Of a stretch of 64,000 nt of DNA, positions 17,199 to 25,244 are shown piece by piece. The translations under genes were made by a program, and so were the position numbers. Numbering within the stretch: the stretch's first letter is position 1; every line of letters begins with the position of its first letter. The stretch lies in contig CP040001.1 of NCBI GenBank assembly GCA_013100825.1, positions 62,001 to 126,000 of the forward strand. The letters run 5' to 3'. The notes under the pieces are model-generated. The model did not search any database. It was not told where the DNA came from and saw nothing but the letters and a program-made list of their open reading frames with translations. Source of the stretch: Candidatus Saccharibacteria bacterium oral taxon 488 (GTDB taxonomy: Bacteria; Patescibacteriota; Saccharimonadia; Saccharimonadales; Saccharimonadaceae).

Positions 17199-17216
17199 TG
17201 GTTTATAGTGTAAAAT
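17188..17216 (+). promoter_or_regulatory. Promoter (TTGACA - 17 - TAAAAT), near-leaderless
   Basis: TTGACA at 17188-17193 and TAAAAT at 17211-17216; the spacer holds the mutM stop codon. The -10 ends 8 nt before the ATG at 17225. Confidence 0.75.
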
Positions 17217-17224
17217 GCATTATT

Positions 17225-18106
17225 ATGACAAGAGGAGAGCCTCCATTACATGGTGAATTTGATCGGCCAAGGGCTAATTTAGATCAAGAGTGGGTAAAAT
17301 ACCTGATAGCGATGGGGGAAGGAGAAGAGACAGTCTCCGGACTTAGAGAGGCTCGGCTGAAGGTCAATGGCATGCTAGACAAGCATGAAGTGGACACAAT
17401 TTATCGGCCAGGATTGAGTGGAGAAGAGCTGCTTGAGCGAGGGAGGGGCGTTCTTAATATTGGTCTACGACGCCTAGAAAGTAATGATTTTAGCACGTTG
17501 GATTTATCAGATTATGAAGGCCATTGCAATGGTGATCCAGAACTAAAGAGGACAACCGCTCGACAAGTAATAATGTATCAAATTCTTGAGCGTGTCTTGA
17601 TGGAGAGATCCGCGATAGGCGTGTCGTTAGTTGAAATGGCCCCTCGTACAATAACAGGTGATACGATTGAACCAATGAGGAAAATAGCCGTGATCACAGA
17701 GCGTCTGCTTGACCTTAAGGAGACGGTCCGCTCGCCTTGGTTTAGTTTTCTCAATGAAGCACTTGGTGGTGAGGATGTTTCACCAGAACAGGTAGAGCGG
17801 GCAATGAATGCTCAAGCTGCCGCCAATAAGACACGTGATCAGGATGCTGAATTTCTCGAGCTTCTTGACGGCATATTTATGGAGACTGGTGGTGGACTCT
17901 CTGATGATCAGATGGTGTCTGTGGCAAACAATGTGTCCAGCCTTGCAATAATAGAAGAGATGGGCGGTCAGGATCACAAAGAGGGGTTCTTATACTCAAA
18001 TTATATGGCGGACTTGAAAAGAATTGGCTTATCTGATGAGCAAATAACTACGCTGATAGCTATATATAAAGAGATTATGCAAAAGCCGAATAACGCGGAA
18101 GAATAA
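17225..18106 (+). CDS. Helical cytoplasmic protein, unknown function
   Basis: The 293-residue, mostly helical protein has no membrane segment, signal peptide or familiar motif. It has acidic and basic patches and a single Cys (EGHCNGDPEL). The ATG at 17225 was chosen over a GTG at 17198 because a consensus promoter places the transcript start close to 17225, and the GTG lies upstream of that -10 box. Base composition is a little more AT-rich than mutM or holA. It stands alone between the two, with holA having its own promoter. Confidence 0.6.
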   Translation: MTRGEPPLHGEFDRPRANLDQEWVKYLIAMGEGEETVSGLREARLKVNGMLDKHEVDTIYRPGLSGEELLERGRGVLNIGLRRLESNDFSTLDLSDYEGHCNGDPELKRTTARQVIMYQILERVLMERSAIGVSLVEMAPRTITGDTIEPMRKIAVITERLLDLKETVRSPWFSFLNEALGGEDVSPEQVERAMNAQAAANKTRDQDAEFLELLDGIFMETGGGLSDDQMVSVANNVSSLAIIEEMGGQDHKEGFLYSNYMADLKRIGLSDEQITTLIAIYKEIMQKPNNAEE

Positions 18107-18144
18107 ATCAGTATACCAAAAGCTATTGCCTAGGGGGTATTTGG

Positions 18145-18150
18145 TATAAT
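18145..18150 (+). promoter_or_regulatory. -10 box (TATAAT) for leaderless GTG-start holA
   Basis: TATAAT ends 6 nt before the GTG at 18157. A leaderless GTG start is notable because leaderless initiation usually favours ATG. Confidence 0.65.
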
Positions 18151-18156
18151 TAGGTC

Positions 18157-19068
18157 GTGATCTATCTCCTCTACGGCGACAACGAATTTGAGAAACGGGC
18201 GGCGCTTGCGGCGCTGGTTGGTGATATGGAGGTGGTGCGGCGCGACGGTGAAGAGCTGACGGCCACCGAGGTCTGTGAGGTGGTGATGGGGCAAAGTTTG
18301 TTCGCCGTCAAGCAAGCAGTGGTCATTACTGATGCGAGTCAGAATGTGGCTCTGTGGCGTGATTTGCCGGAGCTACTGGGTGATACGGCAACCACGGTTG
18401 TCCTTCTGGAGACAAAACTCGACAAGCGCACAAAGACGTATAAGTGGCTGCAAAGCCATGCCGAGGTAAGGAAATGCGCTCATTTCACTGAACGTCAAAA
18501 GCCGCAGCTAAGTGCGTGGTGTATTGAGCGAGCCAAGGTGCATGGGGCAGTGTTGACAGCGGCACAGGCAACAACGTTGATCGATCGGCTGGGGTTTGAT
18601 CAACTGCGACTTGATCTGGTGTTGCAGCAGTTGGCGTTGGCCGGTGAATTGAATGATGAGCTAATCGATGCACTGGTGCCGCTGGCTCCGGTTGAAAGTG
18701 CGTTTGAGTTGTTTGCGGCAATGCTGGATGGCGACCGGGGAAAAGTGCACGCGATCATTGCCTATCTCGAGGCGGAGAGCGGTGATGATGGGGCGTACCA
18801 GACGCTGGGGCTATTGGTTTCACAATTGGTGCAGCTGAACGCGCTGGTGCTATCTGGCGGTGACATGGGGGCGGTGGCTCGTGATTTTGCGGCCCATCCG
18901 TATGCACTGCGAAAGGTAGCGCCGTATGCAGCGCGGACGACACCGGCGCAGCTCGCGGTAATTAACCCTGCCTTGGCGCAGGCTGATGAACATATGAAAA
19001 CGACCCGCGTGTCGCCGTGGCTGTTGGTTGAGGCGGCGCTGATTGATATTGCCAGGCATATAACATAG
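18157..19068 (+). CDS. holA: DNA polymerase III delta subunit
   Basis: Delta opens the sliding clamp within the clamp loader. The 303-residue protein opens with IYLLYGDNEFEKRAAL, the typical YGDE/D-like start of the AAA-fold domain without Walker residues. It continues with VVLLETKLDKRTKTYKWL and the conserved central helices (LIDRLGFDQLRLDLVLQQLAL), and ends in the C-terminal collar domain (ALRKVAPYAARTTPAQL). Length is normal. A hairpin terminator follows, shared with convergent rpsT. Confidence 0.88.
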   Translation: MIYLLYGDNEFEKRAALAALVGDMEVVRRDGEELTATEVCEVVMGQSLFAVKQAVVITDASQNVALWRDLPELLGDTATTVVLLETKLDKRTKTYKWLQSHAEVRKCAHFTERQKPQLSAWCIERAKVHGAVLTAAQATTLIDRLGFDQLRLDLVLQQLALAGELNDELIDALVPLAPVESAFELFAAMLDGDRGKVHAIIAYLEAESGDDGAYQTLGLLVSQLVQLNALVLSGGDMGAVARDFAAHPYALRKVAPYAARTTPAQLAVINPALAQADEHMKTTRVSPWLLVEAALIDIARHIT

Positions 19069-19074
19069 TAAAAT

Positions 19075-19096
19075 ACTCCCGCCAACCGACGGGAGT
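19075..19096. terminator. Hairpin terminator between holA and rpsT
   Basis: ACTCCCG (19075-19081) pairs with CGGGAGT (19090-19096) around an 8-nt loop. The T tract on the plus side is weak. Confidence 0.6.
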
Positions 19097-19119
19097 GTTA
19101 TTTATGCAGACGTGAATAG

Positions 19120-19488
19120 CTAGTTAGCCTCTTTGGCAGCTGGCTTTTTCGCAGCTGGCTTTTTGACGGTGGTTGATTTCGCGGTGGTTTTTGCCGCCGT
19201 CTTTACTGGGGCTTTGGCAGTTGATTTTTTGGTCGCTTCAAGCTTCACGCCGGCCTTTTTAGCGATAGCTGAGAGAGCGCTCTTGCGTCGGGCAGCAGTA
19301 TTTTTCTTGAGCAGGTTCTTCTTGACAGCGGTGTCAAGCTCACTGTGAGCAGCGGCTAGCGCCTCAGTACTCGGCTCAGCCATGAAAGCTTTGACGGCTG
19401 ACTTGATGTCGCGCTTGATGCCGATATTGCGTTCGCGGCGCTTTAGGGTTTGTTTGGCCCGTTTGATGGCGGATTTGATGATTGGCAT
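19120..19488 (-). CDS. rpsT: 30S ribosomal protein S20 with Lys/Ala-rich C-tail
   Basis: S20 is a primary 16S rRNA binder. The first 85 residues match S20: MPIIKSAIKRAKQTLKRRERN, then SELDTAVKKNLLKKNTAARRKSAL. A C-terminal extension of about 35 residues (KAPVKTAAKTTAKSTTVKK and so on) is made of Lys, Ala, Thr and Pro, like a histone H1 tail; ordinary S20 stops at about 87. The leader is 45 nt with AAAGGA before the ATG, and TATAAT at 19534-19539 on the minus strand drives it, so unlike many neighbours it is not leaderless. Confidence 0.93.
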   Translation of the reverse strand: MPIIKSAIKRAKQTLKRRERNIGIKRDIKSAVKAFMAEPSTEALAAAHSELDTAVKKNLLKKNTAARRKSALSAIAKKAGVKLEATKKSTAKAPVKTAAKTTAKSTTVKKPAAKKPAAKEAN

Positions 19489-19533
19489 AGATTTCCTTTA
19501 CCTCTATAAATTTGTTTCGCTAATCAAGGATGG

Positions 19534-19539
19534 ATTATA
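19534..19539 (-). promoter_or_regulatory. -10 box (TATAAT) for rpsT
   Basis: Minus-strand TATAAT with a leader of about 40 nt and an AAAGGA ribosome-binding site at 19495-19500. Confidence 0.6.
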
Positions 19540-19588
19540 CAGAAAAACCCAATAAAAGTAAAGAGTGGTTCGTATTGACGATAATCTA

Positions 19589-19617
19589 TTGACTTTCCTG
19601 AAATGCTTATGTATAAT
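19589..19617 (+). promoter_or_regulatory. Promoter (TTGACT - 17 - TATAAT) for the DHH-like gene and truB
   Basis: TTGACT at 19589-19594 and TATAAT at 19612-19617. The leader is about 35 nt with only a weak GGGA site. Confidence 0.75.
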
Positions 19618-19658
19618 GTGATTCAACGGTATAAACAAAAATAAACAGGGACACAACA

Positions 19659-21428
19659 ATGGCGAGCCAGTCACAAAAGCAGCAGATCATTCAGAGCATC
19701 AAAGATGTGACTAATATCTTGGTGACGGTGAGCGCTGACCCATCGGTGGACGAGCTGTCGGCAGCGCTGGGGCTGACAATTTTCCTAAATAAACTGGGCA
19801 AGCATGCTACGGCTGTTTTTAGTGGTAAAATTCCGCCGGCGATTTCATTCCTCGAGCCGGATGAGACGTTTGAGGCCACGGCGGACAGCCTGCGTGATTT
19901 TATCATCGCGCTTGATAAGGAAAAGGCTGATCATCTGCGCTACAAGGTGGTTGATGATGCGGTGAAGATTTTTATCACGCCGTACCGGGCGACAATTACC
20001 GAGGCTGATTTAGAGTTTTCGCAGGGCGATTATAACATTGAATTGGTGCTCGCATTGAACGTTGAGAGTCAGGATCATCTCGACAAGGCGCTGACGGCCC
20101 ATGGCAAGATTTTGCATGATGCGGTGGTGTCGACGGTGACTGCTGGTATGGTGAGGAGTAGTCTCGGGACGGTTGATTGGCATGATGATAAGGCATCAGG
20201 CGTGAGCGAGATGCTGGTTGACCTGATTGATGAGTTACGAACACCGAAAGTGACCATGGATGAGCAGATCGCAACAGCACTGCTGACCGGTGTTGTGGCG
20301 GCGACGGAGCGGTTCAGTAATAACCTAACCTCGTCGCGGGTGATGACGTTGGCGGCAGAGCTGATGGCGGTTGGCGCGAACCAGCAATTGATTGCTACTA
20401 AGTTGGCCGAGGGGCAGGCGATTAAAGCCGAGGAGCACTCAGAGCTAGAGCAATCAAAGCAAGCGGCCGATGCAGCTGATGATGAGATGCACGATAATGA
20501 CGGCCAGGATGGTGCTAATTTTAAGGTCGAGCGGGGAAAACGCTCAAAGCCGGCTGAGTCAAAAAGAGATGATGGCGCGTTGTCAATCAGCCATGAGCGG
20601 CGGGGTAGCCTTGATGATGTGGCCAAGCAGACTCGGGCCGAAGAGCAGGATGCAGCGGCTCGTGTGGCTACGGCGCAGCTTGATCGCCTTCGAGCGGCGT
20701 CAGTGACGAGCGGACGGAGCAGTGCGCCATCGACATCGCAACCAATCAGTGCGTCGGTGTCGGCTGAGCCAGAAACGGCCACGCCACTACTAGGTGGAAC
20801 GTTGAACGCAACGACGGAGCGGGCGGCTGAGGATAAGCGCCGCGATCTTGACACTGATCAAAACAAGACTATCTTGCATCACGGCACCTACGTCGGTGCG
20901 TCGCGGCCGGCCCTCGGCGAATCGCCGTTGAATGCCGCCATGGGGAAGTCTGATGAACCGCCGAGCGTTGACCCGTTTGCGACCACCAATAAAGACGAAG
21001 CGGTCATTGCCGCGCTAAAAGAGGAGACGCAGGCGCTGGCTGACAAGCAGACTCAATCTACCTCGCTGCCATCGCTACCAGATTCTGAGCGCGACGCCCG
21101 CGCGGCAATTACCGAGGCGCTGGCTGCTGCACCGCCGCTTGAATCTGCGGCTTCGCCCGCTCCGGTAGTTTCATCTTCGCCGCTACCGACAGTGTCGTCT
21201 GCTCCGGCTACGCTCGCTGATATTGAGTCTAATGTGATGCATGGCTTGCCACCGCTGCCTGATTTCTCTGACTTTTCAGGATCAGGCTTGCCACCGCTGC
21301 CACCAGCTCCGGTCGGTGCTGCCGATGGTGGACTGCCAGCGTTGAACACATCGCCTTCAGCGCCATCCGCCCCGGCGCCGCCGCGCACCTTTAATCCGTC
21401 CCAGTTCCAGATCCCGGGGCAAAAATAG
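19659..21428 (+). CDS. Degenerate DHH-family phosphoesterase-like protein with Pro/Ser-rich C-half
   Basis: Residues 1-240 follow the DHH (NrnA/RecJ-like) fold. The start is VSADPSVDELSAALGLTIFL, where active enzymes have HxNPDGDALGS. Then comes ALLTGVVAATERFSNNLTSSRVMTLAAELMAVGAN, matching the family segment with GIxxDTGxF...T...AAxLLxxGA. Key Asp/His residues of active DHH enzymes are missing, so it is probably not a phosphodiesterase. The C-terminal 350 residues are acidic, then Ala/Pro/Ser-rich and disordered. It is followed after 3 nt by truB. A scaffolding or nucleotide-sensing role is possible but unproven. Confidence 0.65.
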   Translation: MASQSQKQQIIQSIKDVTNILVTVSADPSVDELSAALGLTIFLNKLGKHATAVFSGKIPPAISFLEPDETFEATADSLRDFIIALDKEKADHLRYKVVDDAVKIFITPYRATITEADLEFSQGDYNIELVLALNVESQDHLDKALTAHGKILHDAVVSTVTAGMVRSSLGTVDWHDDKASGVSEMLVDLIDELRTPKVTMDEQIATALLTGVVAATERFSNNLTSSRVMTLAAELMAVGANQQLIATKLAEGQAIKAEEHSELEQSKQAADAADDEMHDNDGQDGANFKVERGKRSKPAESKRDDGALSISHERRGSLDDVAKQTRAEEQDAAARVATAQLDRLRAASVTSGRSSAPSTSQPISASVSAEPETATPLLGGTLNATTERAAEDKRRDLDTDQNKTILHHGTYVGASRPALGESPLNAAMGKSDEPPSVDPFATTNKDEAVIAALKEETQALADKQTQSTSLPSLPDSERDARAAITEALAAAPPLESAASPAPVVSSSPLPTVSSAPATLADIESNVMHGLPPLPDFSDFSGSGLPPLPPAPVGAADGGLPALNTSPSAPSAPAPPRTFNPSQFQIPGQK

Positions 21429-21431
21429 CCC

Positions 21432-22088
21432 ATGGACGAGGTGCTGCTCATTGATAAGCCGGCTGGCATGACGAGTTTTGGGGTAGTAGCGCGGTTGCGG
21501 CGAGTGCTCAGCCAGGCGGCGGGCAAGAAAGTGAAAGTTGGCCATACTGGTACGCTCGATCCGTTCGCTACGGGACTGATGATTATCGTGACGGGCAAGA
21601 AGTGCCGTGAGGCTGATACCTTTACGAAGCTTGATAAGTGGTATGAAGCAGAAATCATGCTTGGCGAGACGTCGACGACCGGTGATCCTGAGGGTGAACT
21701 GACTCGCGTGTCGGAGCGGCAGCCGCCTCGCAGTGAGGTTGAAGCGGTACTCAGTACATTAGTGGGTGAAATTAAACAGCGCCCACCGATATTTAGCGCC
21801 ATCAAGATCAATGGCCGTCGGGCCTATCAGCTGGCACGTCAGGGTCAGTCGGTCGATATGCCAGAGCGCACCGTGTCGATCTATGCCCTGGAGCTTGTCG
21901 CGTATGAGTATCCTCGTCTGGTGATTCGAGCGCATGTTTCGAGCGGTACGTACATTCGGAGCCTAGCGGTTGATATTGGTCAGAAGCTGGGAACAGGGGC
22001 CTACTGCCACCAGCTGCGCCGCCAGGCTATCGCTGAATATGACGTCGCTCAGGCAAAACCATTAGCGGATTTTGGGATTTCGTCTTGA
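21432..22088 (+). CDS. truB: tRNA pseudouridine-55 synthase
   Basis: Makes the universal pseudouridine 55 in the tRNA T loop. The 218-residue protein has DKPAGMTSFGVV at the N terminus, the catalytic Asp in GHTGTLDPFATG, the KWYEAEIMLGETSTTGDPEG segment and RAHVSSGTYIRSLAVDIG. It lacks the C-terminal PUA-like part, so it is a short form. It starts 3 nt after the stop of the DHH-like gene and must be read from the same transcript. Stop codon TGA confirms the standard code. Confidence 0.95.
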   Translation: MDEVLLIDKPAGMTSFGVVARLRRVLSQAAGKKVKVGHTGTLDPFATGLMIIVTGKKCREADTFTKLDKWYEAEIMLGETSTTGDPEGELTRVSERQPPRSEVEAVLSTLVGEIKQRPPIFSAIKINGRRAYQLARQGQSVDMPERTVSIYALELVAYEYPRLVIRAHVSSGTYIRSLAVDIGQKLGTGAYCHQLRRQAIAEYDVAQAKPLADFGISS

Positions 22089-22090
22089 AG

Positions 22091-22099
22091 TGCTATTAT
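22091..22099 (+). promoter_or_regulatory. Extended -10 (TGC-TATTAT) for leaderless prepilin gene
   Basis: TGC precedes TATTAT (22094-22099), which ends 6 nt before the ATG at 22106. Confidence 0.6.
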
Positions 22100-22105
22100 C
22101 AAAGC

Positions 22106-22600
22106 ATGGGTAGGCAGACAGGTTTTACAATCGTTGAACTATTAATTGTGATGGTCGTGATCGCGATTTTGGCAACCATCGGTATTGTGGCGTATTCGGG
22201 CGTGCGCCAGGACGCTACCGATACCAAGATCCGTTCCATCGTCAAGATCGCTGGGGACGCGCTGCAGATATATGATACACAGAAGCGAACGCTGCCGTCA
22301 GGACAGGGGACGTTCAACAACGCTAATAGCGTTGACTCGCTTGTACCACAGTATATCCAGCCGGGGTATCGTGAGGGTGTCAGCAGCAAGAACGCGTCTA
22401 GTCCAGACGATATTTTTGTCTGGTATCCATGCAAAGATACCTCTGGTAAGATAACAGGTATTGCGGTATTTGCGGCCCTTAATTCCGCCAAGCCGCAGGA
22501 GTCGGCTCAGGTTAATGCGGTCAAGGCGACCTGCAACATTCCGGGTGCAGCTGTGCCGACTACGGGTAGACCAGCTTATAACTACGTGCAGACCTTTTAG
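22106..22600 (+). CDS. Type IV prepilin-like protein outside the pilus cluster
   Basis: The 164-residue protein has a class III signal: MGRQTG then FTIVELLIVMVVIAILATIG, with Gly at -1, Phe at +1 and Glu at +5, cut by the prepilin peptidase encoded at 51290. The head has two Cys (WYPCKDTSG and KATCNIPG) that probably form the C-terminal disulfide loop of pilins. It lies 20 kb from the main pilus cluster, between truB and rpsO, so it may be an extra pilin or pseudopilin. The first in-frame start (22085) would overlap truB and the promoter, and was rejected. Confidence 0.88.
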   Translation: MGRQTGFTIVELLIVMVVIAILATIGIVAYSGVRQDATDTKIRSIVKIAGDALQIYDTQKRTLPSGQGTFNNANSVDSLVPQYIQPGYREGVSSKNASSPDDIFVWYPCKDTSGKITGIAVFAALNSAKPQESAQVNAVKATCNIPGAAVPTTGRPAYNYVQTF

Positions 22601-22636
22601 TAGTGCAGCTGATTTGCGTTTTTAGCGTAGCATTGG

Positions 22637-22642
22637 TATAAT
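22637..22642 (+). promoter_or_regulatory. -10 box (TATAAT) for leaderless rpsO
   Basis: TATAAT ends 9 nt before the ATG at 22652, so the S15 mRNA has almost no leader and cannot carry the autoregulatory structure known from E. coli rpsO. Confidence 0.65.
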
Positions 22643-22651
22643 GACGAGGCT

Positions 22652-22918
22652 ATGATTAGCAAAGACGATAAAGCGAAAGCAATTGCTTTGACTCAGGTCA
22701 ACAAGGACGACGTTGGCAGCCCGCAGGCGCAGGTGTCGATCTTGACGGCTCGTATCAAAGAGGTCACAAAGCACCTGAAGGCGAATAAGCACGACTTCAT
22801 GGCACGCCGTGGCTTAATCCAGATGGTTGGCAAGCGTAAGCGCCTGCTCAAATACCTGGAGCGAACTGATTTTGAGAGTTATAAAGCGGTTGTGGCTGCC
22901 CTGGGTCTGCGTAAATAG
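22652..22918 (+). CDS. rpsO: 30S ribosomal protein S15
   Basis: Binds 16S rRNA helices 20-22. The 88-residue protein shows the S15 pattern: QVNKDDVGSPQAQVSILTARI, then HLKANKHDFMARRGLIQMVGKRKRLLKYLE. It is leaderless, with no Shine-Dalgarno. A strong hairpin terminator follows. rpsO and pnp, adjacent in many bacteria, are separated here by a sortase and two unknown genes. Confidence 0.97.
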   Translation: MISKDDKAKAIALTQVNKDDVGSPQAQVSILTARIKEVTKHLKANKHDFMARRGLIQMVGKRKRLLKYLERTDFESYKAVVAALGLRK

Positions 22919-22940
22919 TCGCGCCTCGGTAGTTGTACGG

Positions 22941-22972
22941 ATATCCACCTTGATATATCACGAGGTGGATAT
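22941..22972. terminator. Bidirectional terminator between rpsO and sortase gene
   Basis: Ten-bp stem ATATCCACCT (22941-22950) with AGGTGGATAT (22963-22972) and a T-rich flank. Confidence 0.85.
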
Positions 22973-22978
22973 TTTGAT

Positions 22979-23572
22979 TTAACGTGGCGTAGCTACAAAA
23001 ACCGTCCGGCCGTCGGCTGCGCCGCCAAGCGTGCATGAATAGAGGGTAAGCTGTGGCTTGTTGGTTCGGTTTTCGATGTGAACGGCATCCGGCTTGACAT
23101 CAAATAGCCGGGATATGACGTAGGTATAGCGCCTGCCACGGTAGTCAATGATTATTTCATCGCCAATGCGTAGTTTATCAATATTGTAGAATGGTGATTT
23201 TTGGATGGTTTGCTGCGGCGTCAGGCCCATGATAAATCGATGGGCCGACAAGACGAAGTTGCCGCCGTCGACTGGATTGCCATTCTCTGGCCGACGCCAC
23301 CATGCACCTCGCTCCATAGTTTCGGCGCCGCCAGTAGCGTACGGCACATTAATATCAATTTTGGGAATATAGAGACGATCCTCGGTGATGCTGGTTTCTG
23401 GCGTAGCGGCGAGAAGCTGGGTGGTTTCGTTGCGCGTTGGGTTAATGAGCTGAGCGCGAAAGAATGGACTAAACGCCGTGATGAGTGTGTAGCCGCCACC
23501 GGCGAGCATGATAATAGCCAGATTTATACTGAGCCATCGGCGGCGGTTTCTGGCGTGGGTTATCTGCTTCAC
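22979..23572 (-). CDS. Sortase, class D/E-like
   Basis: Membrane-anchored transpeptidase that attaches surface proteins to the cell wall or to pilins. The 197-residue protein has an N-terminal anchor (about 14-37) and the sortase barrel. Catalytic residues are visible: His111 (LSAHRF), Cys180 (LTLYSCTLGG) and Arg189 (DGRTVFVATP). The TLxSC-like strand and the short spacing to Arg fit classes D and E. Substrates with an LPxTG-type tail were not found in this window. The GTG start follows a TGC-TACAAT box by 6 nt. Confidence 0.9.
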   Translation of the reverse strand: MKQITHARNRRRWLSINLAIIMLAGGGYTLITAFSPFFRAQLINPTRNETTQLLAATPETSITEDRLYIPKIDINVPYATGGAETMERGAWWRRPENGNPVDGGNFVLSAHRFIMGLTPQQTIQKSPFYNIDKLRIGDEIIIDYRGRRYTYVISRLFDVKPDAVHIENRTNKPQLTLYSCTLGGAADGRTVFVATPR

Positions 23573-23578
23573 TTGTTA

Positions 23579-23587
23579 ATTGTAGCA
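23579..23587 (-). promoter_or_regulatory. Extended -10 (TGC-TACAAT) for leaderless sortase gene
   Basis: Minus-strand TACAAT (23579-23584), preceded by TGC, ends 6 nt before the GTG start. Confidence 0.6.
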
Positions 23588-23657
23588 TGGGCGGGTTTTT
23601 CTGGCAGTATGGGTTGTTGCCTTATCGGAGTGGGTTGATCTATTTAGGGGTATTAAA

Positions 23658-23686
23658 TTGACTTTTTATAGTTTTTATGCTAAATT
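23658..23686 (+). promoter_or_regulatory. Promoter (TTGACT - 17 - TAAATT) for the first frameshifted gene
   Basis: TTGACT at 23658-23663 and TAAATT at 23681-23686, preceded by TGC. The -10 ends 7 nt before the ATG at 23694. Confidence 0.65.
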
Positions 23687-23693
23687 ACAGATT

Positions 23694-24316
23694 ATGAGTG
23701 AATACGCACCGCGGGCTGATAAATTACCGCCAGATGTGGCTGACCAAGTTGCGAATATTAGCGATATTATGATTGCTGTTAGGGAGCAGATTGGTCCGTC
23801 TGGTGAATGGTTGAGCAGTGACTTAGTGCATATCGAGGGGCAGCTAGAATCAGAGTTACGCGCTAATGATCATAACTCAAGATTTACAGATGCGGATGAC
23901 TTTTGGAAAAACGGCATGGATCCACCGCGAGTAAATCCGTCGCAAGACGACTCTGATACGCCTGAAAAACTGCCGAGTAAATTTGTTAATAATTTTTGGC
24001 AGTACTTTTTCCGGATGAAATGTTTAAGGGTGACTTGCTGGGGCCAACGGTCCTGAATAAACCACCGCGAAAACTGCTCAAAGAAACAGGAGGAGAACTC
24101 CTCGCATCGGTTCAGCAGCTATTCGGGATGTTATTTGAGGATACCATGATTGATAGTCACAAACTTGCTGCCTTGGAGTCAGCAGCTGGTGAGGAGCACC
24201 TTAACGATCTTAAGGAGGCAATGTTTATACTCTATGAGCTGGCACTGCGTACGGTTACTCAACAAGATGTTATTGCGGCTGAGTGCTCAAGTGCGCATGA
24301 GTATTTGTGCAAATAG
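23694..24316 (+). pseudogene. Frameshifted gene for a helical protein, unknown function
   Basis: The frame starting MSEYAPRADKLPPDVADQVAN runs to 24056, but the natural-looking sequence switches at a T5 run (24006-24010). Before it the frame reads KFVNNFWQY, and after it the -1 frame reads FPDEMFKGDLLGPTVLNK and continues as an amphipathic helical protein to 24316. Adding one T would join them into one protein of about 207 residues. Causes may be a real mutation, slippage, or an assembly error. No family recognised. It is probably cytoplasmic and translationally linked to the next gene, which starts 9 nt later. Confidence 0.65.
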
Positions 24317-24325
24317 GAGTTCGGT

Positions 24326-25116
24326 ATGGTAAGAAATATGAATACAGAGCCACCAAAGATAAGCCGGCGTGGTCTGTTATGTGGTGCGGTTGGTGCGTCG
24401 GCTGTGCTGATAGGTGGCGAGCTGCTAGCGAGTGACGGTAGTGATAAAAATCAGCCGAAGCCATCGGTAGAGACGAATGCTCCGAAGCTTGACCTTGATG
24501 GGGCGTATGAGATATATGATGCGGTGTACGGTATGTTCCTGCGATGTATCAGAGAAGTACCTACGACTCCTGTATTTACTGGTCGTGAGCCATTAGCGCT
24601 ACCACCGCCAGCCTCAGCATCGCGTACTGGTGGGAAGGGGTATGGATTTATGACCGGAGAAGCAGTGGTGAAAAATGGTAAGGCCAATTTTTATATGGGA
24701 TCTGGGATGGTGCCGGTCCGTGGTGATGATTCACAAGTTGAAGTGGGAATTCATCTCTCGCTCCAAACTGGCCAGCCAAGTCTCACGGTAGCTGAAATGA
24801 ATGCGACGTGGACTGTAGCGCGGGTGGCTGTAGCTATGCGAACGGATAATAATTTTTTGAAATATATCGAGCAGTGTGCTCCAGGCGTAATTGCTTTGTC
24901 TTTCGTGCCAGAGTTGGAACGGCCACCACACGTTTCGCATGGTAGCGAGCAGAACTATGAGAGATATACGCTAGCACCGGGTGTGGAGGCTTTGCTATTA
25001 GTCATCGAGGGGGGCATGGGTTACAGTGGCTTTTGCCGACAGATGAAGCGCTCTCTGGTGTCAGTGAAGTTTTTGGTAGTATTCAGAGCGAGTTTCACCA
25101 GGCTGGCTTCCTCTAA
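24326..25116 (+). pseudogene. Frameshifted gene for an exported protein, unknown function
   Basis: The product begins MVRNMNTEPPKISRRGLLCG, with a twin-arginine-like SRRGLL followed by a hydrophobic stretch (AVGASAVLIGGELLA), which suggests export. An Arg-rich start and a mixed external domain follow. At a G6 run (25009-25014) the frame appears to lose one base: with seven Gs the reading continues HGLQWLLPTDEALSG and stops at 25116, giving a protein of about 263 residues. Without it, translation runs on into the pnp promoter to 25138 with an atypical Ser/Arg tail. TAGGAG at 24315-24320 supports the start. No family recognised. Confidence 0.6.
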
Positions 25117-25133
25117 AGCGTGCGGCGCTGTGA

Positions 25134-25139
25134 TATAAT
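25134..25139 (+). promoter_or_regulatory. -10 box (TATAAT) for pnp
   Basis: TATAAT about 105 nt before the pnp ATG. The long leader may carry regulation, but no clear stem was seen. Confidence 0.6.
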
Positions 25140-25244
25140 AAATAGTACGAAGTATAACCCGCAGACGGTGATGGATGTGTGGTGTGTTGATAGTAAACCA
25201 GCATGCGTACACCTGTTACTGTCTTTGCGAGAAAGAGAGGATCT

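Noticed and set aside
20075..20854. Long minus-strand open frame inside the DHH-like gene
   Set aside because: It is antisense to the Ser/Ala-rich coding region, has a low-complexity Ser/Ala product and no start signals.
24000..24012. Programmed -1 frameshift at the T5 run
   Set aside because: The site TAC TTT TTC does not match the X XXY YYZ slippery heptamer and no downstream stimulatory stem was recognised; mutation or sequence error is more likely.
25117..25138. C-terminal tail of the 24326 gene running into the pnp promoter
   Set aside because: The tail follows an apparent frameshift and overlaps a TATAAT box; the restored frame ends at 25116.
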